Positions 53,406-61,626 of a stretch of 64,000 bases of DNA are shown here, piece by piece; position 1 is the stretch's first letter, and each line of letters starts with the position of its first letter. This DNA comes from BD2-11 sp965221785 (GTDB lineage Bacteria; Gemmatimonadota; Gemmatimonadetes; Longimicrobiales; Gaopeijiaceae): assembly GCA_965221785.1 (NCBI GenBank), contig CBDCSR010000002.1, positions 1 to 64,000 on the forward strand, given 5' to 3'. The notes under the pieces were generated by a model. It did not search any database. It saw only the letters and a list, made by a program, of their open reading frames with translations, and was not told the origin of the DNA. The translations under genes and the position numbers were made by a program.

Positions 53406-53497
53406 AAAATTATGTTGCAGAAGGATGGAGACTTCTCAGGCCCCGCAGGACGACACAGGCGCTCCGCCACATAATCTGGACCGCAACATATCAGAAG
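53406..53497 (-). repeat. RIT right inverted repeat
   Basis: Inverted copy of 50067-50158. It is followed by TTATGT-GTCATTCA-ACATAA (53498-53517), itself palindromic, and then CTTCTG, where the IS110 sequence resumes. Confidence 0.85.
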
Positions 53498-53517
53498 TTA
53501 TGTGTCATTCAACATAA

Positions 53518-53781
53518 CTTCTGCCGCTTGACGAACGGCTTCACGTAGATCGGCGGAACCAGCCGCACCTCGTGGCCGAGCGCCGCGATCTCCCGGCCCC
53601 AGTAGTGGGCACCGGCGCACGCCTCCATCGCCACCGTGCACGGCGGCTGCGAGGCGAGAAAGCTCAGCACCTTCCCGCGGCTCAGCTTCCGGCGGAAGGC
53701 CACAGACCCGTCCGCCCTGGCCCCGTGCACCTGAAAACTGCGCTTTGCCAGATCGATCCCGATGACGCTAACCTCTTCCAT
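53518..53781 (-). pseudogene. IS110-family transposase, N-terminal part
   Basis: 88 codons from the ATG of MEEVSVIGIDLAKRSFQVHG (a GTG/ATG upstream is less likely). It carries the first Asp of the DEDD domain (GIDLAK) and TVAMEACAGAHYWGRE, with LVPPIYVKPFVKRQK at the break. Reading into the RIT end gives only LC before a stop. Partner of the segment at 49308-50072. Confidence 0.92.
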
Positions 53782-54008
53782 GTGGATGCCTCCTCCCTCA
53801 GATGGTCCGATTAAATCGCTCAGTACCATCTTGGCACATCGCGATGCCGTCGGGAGGGGGCGTCCACTCCATCGGCTTGTCTCCCATAATCATGCAGATT
53901 CCCGCGTGATTTGCACGACCGGGTCACGGGGAAGGCCCGGGCTGTTGAGCGCCCGCCTGTGCGGTCGTGGGAAGGCCGGCCTTGACCTGGAAAACCCTCG
54001 AGCCTGTC

Positions 54009-54836
54009 CTACAAGTCGCGCCTGCGCATGCTCAGAAATGCCCGGCCGAGAAAGGACGCGCTATAGGTCAGAGCCGCGGCGGCGAGTACCCCGACCTCCA
54101 GAAACGCAAGGGGTGCGAGTCCCCGTTCCGCACGATCCGCGTTCACCTCGACCAGCACATCGGGATAGTGGGCCAGATCGTCCCCGAGGTCCTCGACCAG
54201 ATTGAACGGAAGAAACTCCGCCGCGCCGGTAAGAGCATCGATCTCCGCCCCCAACATCAGCCTCGTGACTGCCTCTTCGACGAAGAGGTACAGCAGCAGA
54301 ATGGCCAGCGCGGATCCCGAAGAGCGGAGGTGTGCCGAGAGCATCATCCCCGCGCTCCCGAAGACCAGCATGCCCAAGGCAAGGCCGATCAGGTAGCTGA
54401 GATCGCTCGGTCGGAGGAAACCGGGACCGCCCCCGCCGGGGCTGAGCATCGTACTGCCGACGCCGATGAGCACAGTCGTCCCCATGAAGAGCAGGACGAG
54501 TCCGGCGAGCACGACGACCTTCCCCCCATAGAACCGCTCCTTGCTGAGTCCGTCGATCACGTTCTGGCGCGCCGTGCGCCAAGTGAACTCGGGTGCGAAG
54601 AGCAGGATCATCAGCACGCCGACGAACAACGGTCCTACCCCGGTGGCGGTGCCCAGAATATCCGGCCAGCTTTCCGGAAGGGCGTAGACCGAGCTCGGGT
54701 CACTTCGGGCGTTGCGGACCCTTTCGACGGCGGGAAGCGCGGTGAATGCGGCGAATGCGGCCACGGCCACCCAGAAGGCTCGCCGCTTTACCGCCTTGAG
54801 CCCTTCGATCCTCAGGAGCACGCCCAGGATCTTCAC
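54009..54836 (-). CDS. ABC transporter permease
   Basis: 275 residues with six predicted membrane helices: ~20-36, 67-86 (VGPLFVGVLMILLF), 104-130, 147-168, 175-188 and 243-260. ABC-2 type fold, starting MKILGVLLRIEGLKAVKRR. Between helices 2 and 3 lies APEFTWRTARQNVIDGLS, the conserved coupling region of such exporters. With the ATPase upstream (ATGA overlap) it forms a two-gene exporter. Likely substrates are peptides or antibiotics; its position next to a secreted peptide gene suggests export or immunity, but that is inference. Confidence 0.9.
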   Translation of the reverse strand: MKILGVLLRIEGLKAVKRRAFWVAVAAFAAFTALPAVERVRNARSDPSSVYALPESWPDILGTATGVGPLFVGVLMILLFAPEFTWRTARQNVIDGLSKERFYGGKVVVLAGLVLLFMGTTVLIGVGSTMLSPGGGGPGFLRPSDLSYLIGLALGMLVFGSAGMMLSAHLRSSGSALAILLLYLFVEEAVTRLMLGAEIDALTGAAEFLPFNLVEDLGDDLAHYPDVLVEVNADRAERGLAPLAFLEVGVLAAAALTYSASFLGRAFLSMRRRDL

Positions 54837-55771
54837 GATGCGATCTCCGTCATCGAATCCACCGCACCGCTGGTGATGTCGATGAAGACTTCTTCCAGGC
54901 TCGGCCGGTACGGCGCCAGATGGGACAGGTAGATCCCCTGTCCCGCCAGGTAGCGGGTCACGCTGCCCAGGTCGCTCGACTCCAGCGCGGCGATGACGCC
55001 CTCGTCGGTCCGGCGCACCGATGATGCGTCTGGATAGGCTTCCATCGCGCCCGCGAGCGCGTCGGTGTCCTCCGCACGCAGCAGCACCGCGCTCCCTTCG
55101 CCCACCACCTCAGCCACCGCGCCGGATGTGACGATCCGCCCCTTGCGAATGATCGCGACGTGGGAGCAGGTGCGCTCGACTTCTGCGAGCAGGTGGCTCG
55201 ACAGGAAGATCGTCTTGCCCCGTTCCGCTAGGATGCCGATGATCTCGCGGATCTCCCGGATTCCTTGGGGATCGAGCCCGTTGGCGGGCTCGTCGAGAAT
55301 GATCAGTTCGGGATCGTTCAGCATGGTGGCTGCGAGCGCGAGCCGCTGCTTCATTCCCAGCGAATAGGTCTTGAAGCGGTGCTTCGCGCGGTCCGACAGG
55401 CCGACCAGTTCCAAGCACTCCTCGATGCGTGGACGGCCCACCCCCTTGACCCCGGCGGCAATGCGCAGGTTATCGCGGCCGCTCATGTACGGATAGAAGT
55501 TGGGTGTCTCCAGCGTGGCGCCGACGCGAGCGCGGGCGGCCATGAGGCCCTCGGGGCCGGAAGCGCCGAACAGGTTGAAGCCGCCGCCCGTCGGCTTGAT
55601 GGTGCCCACGAGCATCCCGATGGTGGTCGTCTTGCCGCTTCCATTGGGGCCGAGGAAGCCGAACACCTGGCCCTCCTCGACTGCGAAGGAGATTCGGTCC
55701 ACGGCCAGCACAGACTTCGCGGCGCGCTTCCCGTAGCGCTTGGTCAGATCGAAGGTCTGGATTGCGTGCAT
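54833..55771 (-). CDS. ABC transporter ATP-binding protein
   Basis: 312 residues. Walker A GPNGSGKT (41-48), Q-loop region (ATLETPNFYPYMSG), signature YSLGMKQRLALA, Walker B LIILDEPANGLDP, and H-loop FLSSHLL. The C-terminal ~90 residues (VLLRAEDTDALAGAMEAYPD and SLEEVFIDITS) are the extension typical of bacitracin/antibiotic-type exporters. It powers the permease. It is divergent from the cysteine-rich peptide gene across 282 bp. Confidence 0.95.
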   Translation of the reverse strand: MHAIQTFDLTKRYGKRAAKSVLAVDRISFAVEEGQVFGFLGPNGSGKTTTIGMLVGTIKPTGGGFNLFGASGPEGLMAARARVGATLETPNFYPYMSGRDNLRIAAGVKGVGRPRIEECLELVGLSDRAKHRFKTYSLGMKQRLALAATMLNDPELIILDEPANGLDPQGIREIREIIGILAERGKTIFLSSHLLAEVERTCSHVAIIRKGRIVTSGAVAEVVGEGSAVLLRAEDTDALAGAMEAYPDASSVRRTDEGVIAALESSDLGSVTRYLAGQGIYLSHLAPYRPSLEEVFIDITSGAVDSMTEIAS

Positions 55772-55923
55772 GCCACAAGGATGCGGTCGAGTGCGTCGGC
55801 GTGTTCGGTGGGCTGGCCGGGATTACGAACATCCGGTCGTCCGCCCGTCAGTAGAAGGAACGTCAGGGAGGGAAGCGCGTCAAGGCGACTTGACTGGAAG
55901 CGTCCAGCCTCGCTTGGGGGGAA

Positions 55924-55959
55924 TCTCCCGTCAACGACGCTACTGGTTTCTCCCGTCAA
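55924..55959. promoter_or_regulatory. Direct repeat TCTCCCGTCAA x2 in divergent intergenic region
   Basis: TCTCCCGTCAA occurs at 55924-55934 and again at 55949-55959, 25 bp apart. They lie between the ABC transporter and the cysteine-rich peptide gene, ~100 bp upstream of the latter. Candidate binding sites for the LuxR-type regulator encoded downstream. Confidence 0.5.
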
Positions 55960-56053
55960 AACTTCCGGGATTTCCCTCTAGGACCGCCGCCGCCCGCTGG
56001 CGATACTGAACGTGCAGGCTGGAAAGACCCACTCAACCCAAAGGAGGAACCAC

Positions 56054-56269
56054 ATGAGGAAGCCGCGAATCTGGATCGTGACGACGCTCGCCGCCAACCT
56101 GCTCCTGCTTCTGCTCCTGTTGGCCACGCCCGCCAGGGTCCAGGCCAACGGGATCGCGTGGCCGTGGGGCGACTGCTGCCAGGAGTCGGTCGAAGAGGAG
56201 GATTTCTGCTGCGACAACTGTTGCTGGTTCACGAACGATTGCAACGGTTCGTCAGACTGCAACGAGTAG
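56054..56269 (+). CDS. Small secreted eight-cysteine peptide
   Basis: 71 residues from an ATG with AAGGAGGAACCAC directly upstream, a very strong site. Signal peptide ~1-31 (basic start, Leu-rich core, PARVQA). The mature ~40 residues contain eight Cys at 41, 42, 52, 53, 56, 57, 63 and 69, arranged CC-x9-CC-x2-CC-x5-C-x5-C, with acidic spacers (SVEEEDF) and Trp at 36, 38 and 58. I do not recognise the family. It could be a disulfide-rich effector or signalling peptide, a metal-binding peptide, or a precursor processed further. The neighbouring thioredoxin-like gene fits disulfide handling. Confidence 0.85.
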   Translation: MRKPRIWIVTTLAANLLLLLLLLATPARVQANGIAWPWGDCCQESVEEEDFCCDNCCWFTNDCNGSSDCNE

Positions 56270-56368
56270 TGACGAGCTGCACCCCGGTGCCGGCGGGCGG
56301 TTGTAGGCCGCCCGCAGGCACCTCCTCCCAGCATGGATCGACAACCATCAGCCCATCGAGGATCTACC

Positions 56369-56950
56369 ATGAAACCCAAGCTCATTGTGTCCCTGCTCAT
56401 TCTATGCGCTCTTGCCCAGGCGGCGGTGCTGGTTGGCCGAGGCGGACCCGACGGAAACTCGACCGCACCGACACGTTTCCTCTTGGGTGACACCTTGGCT
56501 CGGCTGGACGGCTTGGCGGTTGACGGAAGCGAGGATGTCCTGGCGATTCCGATGCAGGCAGGAGTCGCGACGGTCGTCTATGCCTTCAGTTCCGAGTGCG
56601 CGCATTGCGACGATGTCGCTCCCGACTGGGCTTCCCACTTCGGGAAGCCGAGCCGCGAGGGCGTTCGACGTGTCGCCATCACCCGGGATCGCCCGGATGC
56701 AGCGGCCAGCTACGCCGAACGCTTCGGATGGGATGTCCGCATTCTAAGCATGCCGGACTTGTCAGCTACAGACCGGCGATCATTCTTTGTTTCCCGAACC
56801 CCTTGGCTCCATGTCTTCGATCGTCACGGGACCCTTCGGTTCCAAGGCCACGGTAGCGCGCTGGACCGAGCCGATGAGATGGCGGCGAGCCTAGCCCCTT
56901 CGCCCGTCCAGCCGGGAAGCACTACCACAAGCGAGATTGGAGGGTCATGA
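56369..56950 (+). CDS. Thioredoxin-like (TlpA-type) membrane-anchored oxidoreductase
   Basis: 193 residues; N-terminal hydrophobic anchor/signal (LIVSLLILCALAQAAVLVG). Thioredoxin fold with active site CAHC (77-80, in VVYAFSSECAHCDDVAPDW), then VAITRDRPDAAASYAERF and the cis-Pro region VSRTPWLHVFDRHG. It would oxidise, reduce or shuffle disulfides outside the cytoplasm. It lies 99 bp after the eight-cysteine peptide and overlaps the next gene by ATGA, so a role on that peptide is likely. Start chosen at the ATG after CGAGGATCTACC. Confidence 0.88.
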   Translation: MKPKLIVSLLILCALAQAAVLVGRGGPDGNSTAPTRFLLGDTLARLDGLAVDGSEDVLAIPMQAGVATVVYAFSSECAHCDDVAPDWASHFGKPSREGVRRVAITRDRPDAAASYAERFGWDVRILSMPDLSATDRRSFFVSRTPWLHVFDRHGTLRFQGHGSALDRADEMAASLAPSPVQPGSTTTSEIGGS

Positions 56951-58224
56951 TGACTAGCCAAAGAGCTTCCAGAGTCCCGAACCGATTCATGGGTGTCGTA
57001 CTGACGCTCTTGGTCGCGGGTTGCGCCGAAACGTACGGCACGGACCCCGTGTCCATAAACATCGACGCCGACCAGATGACGTGGCAGTCCCCCGAAGACT
57101 TGTTGTGGGGGGTTGCGGATGTTCTTGAGAGGGACGGCGTGATCTGGGTGCTTTCCCCCGTCGCCCCGTTCGTCCACGGCCTGCGATCCGGTGCCGAGGT
57201 GGCCGCGTTCGGGACCCAGGGCGACGGGCCGGGCGAGTTTCGGTCGGCACGGGCGCTGCTGCCGTTGGGCGATATCGGCGAGATCACCATCTGGGACGCC
57301 GCGTCGAGGCTGTATCGAACGTTCTCCTCCGATGGCATGCCGGTCTCGACTCGCGAGGCGCGCGCGATCGGCACGGTTCGGGGAAACATCGACGTTGTGA
57401 CGTTCGGAGAGCCGTTGCGCGTTGCGGCGACCGCCGGGGGCGGCACCGTGCGGGAGGAGTTCGCGGGGGCCGTCATGTGGGGCAACGACCTTTGGACGGG
57501 CGCGCTGGTTCGCACCGGTGCTGACGGCAATGTCGAACGCGTGGTCGACTTCGGGGATTTGCGCGGCGCATCCCACGAGGACGTGAGGACGAGGAGTTTG
57601 CTTGTACCCGTTCCCCTATGGGACGCGTGTCCGGACGGCAGCGTCGTGGTGCTCGATCCGGTGGCTCGGTTCCTCTACCTCGTCGAGTCCAGTTGGGAGG
57701 AACGGGATTCGCTGGCCGTGCCGTGGGATGTCCGGCCGCTCGACCGCGCCGACCGGATCAATTACCTGAAGGGCCAGATGAAGGCCGAGTTGCAGGGCCG
57801 AAGCGTCGAGTCGGGCGAGATGGAAGCGATGCTGGCCCGTGCCGAGGAAGGAAGCAGGGACCAGTTCCCGCCGTCGGCCCCGCTCGCCGTCGACATCAGG
57901 TGCTCCGAGGGCCGGGTGTGGATGCAGGAATACGACGGCGCGGATCATCCGCTCGGTTTGTCCCGGACGTGGCGGACGGTCGCCCTCGCGGGCGGCGGCA
58001 CCTCCGCATACTCGGAAGTGATCCTGCCTCCCGCGTTCCAACTCTTCAGGGTGTCGGACTCGCACCTCCTGGGCGTCGTGACGGACGACATGGACTTGCA
58101 GCGGGTCGCGACCCTTCCGCTCCCACAATCTCTTCGCCCCCCCACGAGAGGTATGCGCCGCCCGGTCGGGGGCGCCACCGCTCAGGAAGCGCGCTTGGCC
58201 TTCGGGGTTGTTCACGACAATTGA
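56947..58224 (+). CDS. Six-bladed beta-propeller lipoprotein
   Basis: 425 residues. Lipobox LLVAGC (Cys26). The repeats look like six-bladed propeller blades: GVADVLERDGVIWVLSPVAP, VAAFGTQGDGPGEFRSARAL, GEITIWDAASRLYRTFSSDG, SVVVLDPVARFLYLVES, and GRVWMQEYDGADHP. The GxGPGEF blade loop is characteristic. Such propellers accompany small secreted peptides and TlpA proteins in other phyla, where their role is unclear; binding of the peptide or its product is a reasonable guess. It overlaps the TlpA gene by ATGA. Confidence 0.82.
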   Translation: MMTSQRASRVPNRFMGVVLTLLVAGCAETYGTDPVSINIDADQMTWQSPEDLLWGVADVLERDGVIWVLSPVAPFVHGLRSGAEVAAFGTQGDGPGEFRSARALLPLGDIGEITIWDAASRLYRTFSSDGMPVSTREARAIGTVRGNIDVVTFGEPLRVAATAGGGTVREEFAGAVMWGNDLWTGALVRTGADGNVERVVDFGDLRGASHEDVRTRSLLVPVPLWDACPDGSVVVLDPVARFLYLVESSWEERDSLAVPWDVRPLDRADRINYLKGQMKAELQGRSVESGEMEAMLARAEEGSRDQFPPSAPLAVDIRCSEGRVWMQEYDGADHPLGLSRTWRTVALAGGGTSAYSEVILPPAFQLFRVSDSHLLGVVTDDMDLQRVATLPLPQSLRPPTRGMRRPVGGATAQEARLAFGVVHDN

Positions 58225-58239
58225 TCTTGGCGGGATCCC

Positions 58240-59400
58240 TTGACAGTTTCGGACGGCGCGCATCTTGTGGGTCAGCAAGGGCCGACACCGGGATACTCCC
58301 GTGCTCACGGGAGCCTAGTCGGCCCAACCGACGGAACGGAGCCGGATCTGCTCAAGCCAAGCGACTACACCGCAGTGTTCGAGGCATCGCCGGACGCGAT
58401 GCTGGTTGTGGACTCGGAGGGGATGATCCGAGATCTCAACCGGCAAGCCGTCGCGCTGTTCGGTTGGAGCCGCGAGGAGATCGAGGGTTCTCCGGTGGAA
58501 AGACTGGTCCCGCCAGCCAGCCGGGACCTGCACCGGCGTCACCGCCAGCGCTACGCCGAGGCCCCGAGGCCCCGCCCGATGGGCCGGGGACTGGAACTCG
58601 AAGCCGTTCGCAAGAACGGCACGACGATCCCGGTCGAGATCAGCCTGGCCCCCTCGAAGCTGGCCGCAGGACCGGGACACGTGATCTGCGCAGTCCGCGA
58701 CATCTCCGCGTGGCGGCGGATGCGCAGGCTGTCGAGTATGATGATCGCGGCGGCCGAGAACGAGCGGAAGCACCTGTCGCACGAACTGCACGACGAGTTC
58801 CTTCAGACGCTGGTTGCGCTGAAGATCCGGGTCAAGCTGCTCGCCGACGAGCGGGACGATGTCGAGCGGGAACGGGCGCGCGAGCGGATCGCCGAGGAGA
58901 TCGGAGACGCAATCGGAGGCGTGAAGCGTATGATCCGCGGCCTCCTTCCACCGGCGCTGGATCACCAGGGTCTCGCTTCCGCGCTGTACTCGATGTTCCG
59001 CGATGTCGAGGACGTGTACGGGTTCAGGATCGACGCCAACCTGGAACCGGTGGACGGCAAACTGGACGCGATTGGTGCTCTTGCGCTCTACCGGATCGTG
59101 CAGGAGGCCGTGACCAACGCGGTGCGGCACTCGGGAGCGAGTGATGCCGTGGTTACGCTCGGAGCCGCCGACGGCAGCGTCGCCGCCACCATCCGCGACG
59201 ACGGACGAGGATTCGCTTGGACGGAGGCGAAGGCACTGGACGGCGATGGCCACATCGGCCTGACCGGAATGCGCGAGCGCGCCGCCCTTGTGGGCGGAAC
59301 CGTCGCCGTGCGAAGCACTCCCGGCAAGGGAACAACCATTCGAGCCTCCGTACCGACGAACCATCCTGAAAGAGACGACGACGGAGGGAACGAGCGTTGA
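58240..59400 (+). CDS. Cytoplasmic PAS-domain histidine kinase (NarL-partner type)
   Basis: 386 residues from a TTG; the true start may be slightly later. PAS domain ~42-150 (YTAVFEASPDAMLVVDSEG, VRKNGTTIPVEISLAPSK), then HisKA_3 with the phospho-His in HELHDEFLQTL (His184), and a HATPase: N-box IVQEAVTNAVRHSGA, G-boxes IRDDGRGF and IGLTGMRERA. No membrane helix, so it senses something inside the cell through PAS. The stop overlaps the regulator start as TTGA. Last genes of the peptide operon. Confidence 0.9.
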   Translation: MTVSDGAHLVGQQGPTPGYSRAHGSLVGPTDGTEPDLLKPSDYTAVFEASPDAMLVVDSEGMIRDLNRQAVALFGWSREEIEGSPVERLVPPASRDLHRRHRQRYAEAPRPRPMGRGLELEAVRKNGTTIPVEISLAPSKLAAGPGHVICAVRDISAWRRMRRLSSMMIAAAENERKHLSHELHDEFLQTLVALKIRVKLLADERDDVERERARERIAEEIGDAIGGVKRMIRGLLPPALDHQGLASALYSMFRDVEDVYGFRIDANLEPVDGKLDAIGALALYRIVQEAVTNAVRHSGASDAVVTLGAADGSVAATIRDDGRGFAWTEAKALDGDGHIGLTGMRERAALVGGTVAVRSTPGKGTTIRASVPTNHPERDDDGGNER

Positions 59401-60044
59401 CGAAAGTGCTCCTGGTCGATGACCACGCAGTCGTGCGCGCCGGGCTTAGGGCGCTGCTGGAAGCAAGCGGACGGGTCGAGGTCGTGGGCGAAGCCTCGTC
59501 GGGCGAGGAGGGGGTGAGGAAGACCCGGTCCCTTGAGCCGGACATCGTGGTCATGGACTTGGCGATGCCCGGAATGGACGGGGTCCAGGCCACCCGGCGC
59601 ATCGCCACGCTCGACCTTGGCACGAAGGTGCTGGTGCTCACGATCCATGACGAGGACGAGTTCCTCGTGCCGGCCATGGAGGCCGGAGCGGCGGGTTTTC
59701 TGAACAAGTCGGCAGCCGACACCGACCTCCTTGGCGCGCTGGAGGCCGTCGCGCGCGGCCACTCCTACCTGCCCCGACGCGCCGCCGCCCTGATCGCGCG
59801 GCGAAAGACCGTGGACAGATCCGGCAACCGTCAAGGGATCGAGGCGCTGTCGGAGCGCGAACGCACCGCCATCGAATTGTACGCCAGAGGCTTCTCGGCA
59901 CGGGAGGCCGCAAGCGAGATGCTCGTCAGTCCCAAGACCGTCGAGGGCTACATCGCCCGCGCCAAGTCCAAGGTGGGCCTCGACAGCCGGCGCGACATCG
60001 TGCGCTTCGCCCTCGACAGCGGGCTTTTGCAGCCCCAGGAATGA
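59397..60044 (+). CDS. NarL/LuxR-type response regulator
   Basis: 215 residues from a TTG overlapping the kinase stop. Receiver domain: VLLVDDHAVVRAGL (acidic pocket), phospho-Asp54 in DIVVMDLAMPG, Lys in LNKSAAD. LuxR helix-turn-helix at ~150-210 (LSERERTAIELYARGFSARE, LVSPKTVEGYIARAKSKVGL). Paired with the kinase it probably controls the peptide/exporter genes; the direct repeats at 55924-55959 are candidate sites. Confidence 0.94.
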   Translation: MTKVLLVDDHAVVRAGLRALLEASGRVEVVGEASSGEEGVRKTRSLEPDIVVMDLAMPGMDGVQATRRIATLDLGTKVLVLTIHDEDEFLVPAMEAGAAGFLNKSAADTDLLGALEAVARGHSYLPRRAAALIARRKTVDRSGNRQGIEALSERERTAIELYARGFSAREAASEMLVSPKTVEGYIARAKSKVGLDSRRDIVRFALDSGLLQPQE

Positions 60045-60174
60045 AGTCATGGGCTCCCGTAATCGGCATGCGCCAAACAGGTCTCCAACCCAATGGTCGT
60101 GCTTGGACGAATTCCCGCCAATCGACACGACTATCCCGGCTTTCCGATACAATGCGACCAGACGCGAACTGTAC

Positions 60175-60233
60175 GGCAGGAATGGCAGATCGTGCAGTCC
60201 CAGTTCGACTTAGATGATTTCCTGCCGGGATTT
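60175..60233 (+). repeat. Dispersed repeat R, copy 3
   Basis: GGCAGGAATGGCAGATCG then GTGCAGTCCCAGTTCGACTT, ending TTTCCTGCCGGGATTT. The arms GGCAGGAA/TTTCCTGCC are longer than in copies 1 and 2. The shared upstream box GAATTCCCGCCA lies at about 60110. Downstream, at 60254-60264, is TAACGTCAGGG, the inverse of the CCCTGACGTWA motif. No integrase is nearby. Confidence 0.75.
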
Positions 60234-60297
60234 CAACCTCAGTTGTTCCGCCGTAACGTCAGGGTTGGAGACGGAGAGAGAATGGTGAGCGCGCTTC

Positions 60298-61626
60298 TCA
60301 TCGAGCACCCACCAGCGCCTCCACGGCACCTACTTCCGTGGGCAGCTCCGCGGTGAGGTTCTCCACCCCCGAGGCGGTCACCAGCACATCGTCCTCGATG
60401 CGGATGCCGATTCCGGCGAAGCGGGCCGCGGATCCCTCGGCGTCCTCGTGGAAGTAGAGGCCCGGCTCGACCGTGAACACCATCCCCTCCTCGAGTGCCC
60501 GGGATGTGCCGCCGATGCTGTAGTCGCCGACGTCGTGGGTCTCGAGCCCGAGCCAGTGGGAGGTCTGGTGCGGGAAGAACCGGCGAAGGGCCGTGCTCTC
60601 CTCCGGCGTTCCAGCGTTCGCGGCCGGGACGCCGAGCGACGCCAGCCCGCTGGCCAGGACGGCGCACGCGGCCCCGTGCACCGAGCTCATCGGCACGCCC
60701 GGCGCCGCGGCGGCGATCGCGGCCGCCCGCGCTTCGTCCACGATCTCGTAAACGGCCCGCTGGTCCGCGGTAAAGCGTCCGTCCACCGGATAGGTTCGGG
60801 TTACGTCGGCACAATAGTGGCCGAGTTCCGCGGCCGCGTCGACGAGAACCAGTTCGCCCGCCCACGCCCGGCTCCGGTTCTCGGAGTAGTGAAGCACGCA
60901 GGCGTTGGCGCCCGACGCGACGATGGACGGATACGCGGGGGTCGCGCCCCGGTGGCGGCGGAACACCGCCTCGAGGGCCGCCTGCAGTTCCCACTCCCCC
61001 ACCCCGGGTCGAAGCTCCGCGGCGAGCGCGCGGTGCCCCGTGATCGTCAGCGCAGCCGCGTTCCGCAGCGACTCGACCTCTCCGGCGTCCTTGCGGAGCC
61101 GCATCTCGTCCAGAATCCCGCCCGGATCGATGACGCCGCGCGGCCCCAACCCCTTTCGCGCACCGCGGGCGCGGGCATCCGCCAATGCGCCTCGCAACAG
61201 CCGGTCCACCCACGGATCAGACCCCAGCCTGAAGAAGACGTGGCTCGTTCCCTTGAGCAGGCTACCGAACTCCTCCCCTAGTTCATCCAGGGGATGGCAG
61301 GCATCCACGCCCAATCGCTCGCGGGCAGCCTCGGGGCCGAGCCGCTTTCCGCCCCAGAGTTCCGCCGTCGCATCGCGGGAGCGGACGAAGAGGACGGAGC
61401 GCCTCGATTCGGCGAAGCCGCGAAGGACGAGAACGCTTCCGGGCTCGGTGAAGCCGGTCAGATAGAAAAACTCGGAATCCGGGCGGTAGGGAGAGGGATC
61501 GGCGCCCCGCCGGCACGCGTCCGCCGCCGCCGGAAGCACCATGGCGGCGTCTCCCAATGCGTCGAGCACCAGCGCGCGGCGCTCGTGGAAGATGTCGGCC
61601 GCGGGTTCGAAGCCGTGGGTCGCCAT
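60298..61626 (-). CDS. M24 family Xaa-Pro aminopeptidase
   Basis: 442 residues from an ATG that overlaps the upstream gene's stop (TGATG). N-terminal AMP_N-type domain (~1-170, MVLPAAADACRRGADPSPYR, YLTGFTEPGSVLVLRG). The pita-bread catalytic domain has di-metal ligands in LVLVDAAAELGHYCADVTRT (two Asp), FFPHQTSHWLGLETHDVG (His), FTVEPGLYF (Glu) and GIGIRIEDDVLV (Glu). It removes the N-terminal residue before proline, completing the breakdown of dipeptides from the S9 enzyme upstream. No signal peptide, so it is cytoplasmic. Last gene of a three-gene peptidase operon. Confidence 0.94.
   Translation of the reverse strand: MATHGFEPAADIFHERRALVLDALGDAAMVLPAAADACRRGADPSPYRPDSEFFYLTGFTEPGSVLVLRGFAESRRSVLFVRSRDATAELWGGKRLGPEAARERLGVDACHPLDELGEEFGSLLKGTSHVFFRLGSDPWVDRLLRGALADARARGARKGLGPRGVIDPGGILDEMRLRKDAGEVESLRNAAALTITGHRALAAELRPGVGEWELQAALEAVFRRHRGATPAYPSIVASGANACVLHYSENRSRAWAGELVLVDAAAELGHYCADVTRTYPVDGRFTADQRAVYEIVDEARAAAIAAAAPGVPMSSVHGAACAVLASGLASLGVPAANAGTPEESTALRRFFPHQTSHWLGLETHDVGDYSIGGTSRALEEGMVFTVEPGLYFHEDAEGSAARFAGIGIRIEDDVLVTASGVENLTAELPTEVGAVEALVGAR

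Larger units (their letters stand above)
50067..53497. mobile_element. RIT element (recombinases in trio) inserted in IS110
   Basis: Three adjacent, overlapping tyrosine recombinase genes on one strand, enclosed by ~92-bp inverted repeats at 50067-50158 and 53406-53497. The repeats share TGATATGTTGCGGTCC, GATTATGTGGCGGAG, GGGGCCTGAGAAGTC and CTTCTGCAACATAATTTT, with about a dozen differences. This is the layout of RIT elements. It splits the IS110 transposase between RQK and NDAAD. Outside the right repeat lies a 20-bp tail (53498-53517) followed by CTTCTG (53518-53523), which also sits at the outer end of the left repeat. Confidence 0.92.
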
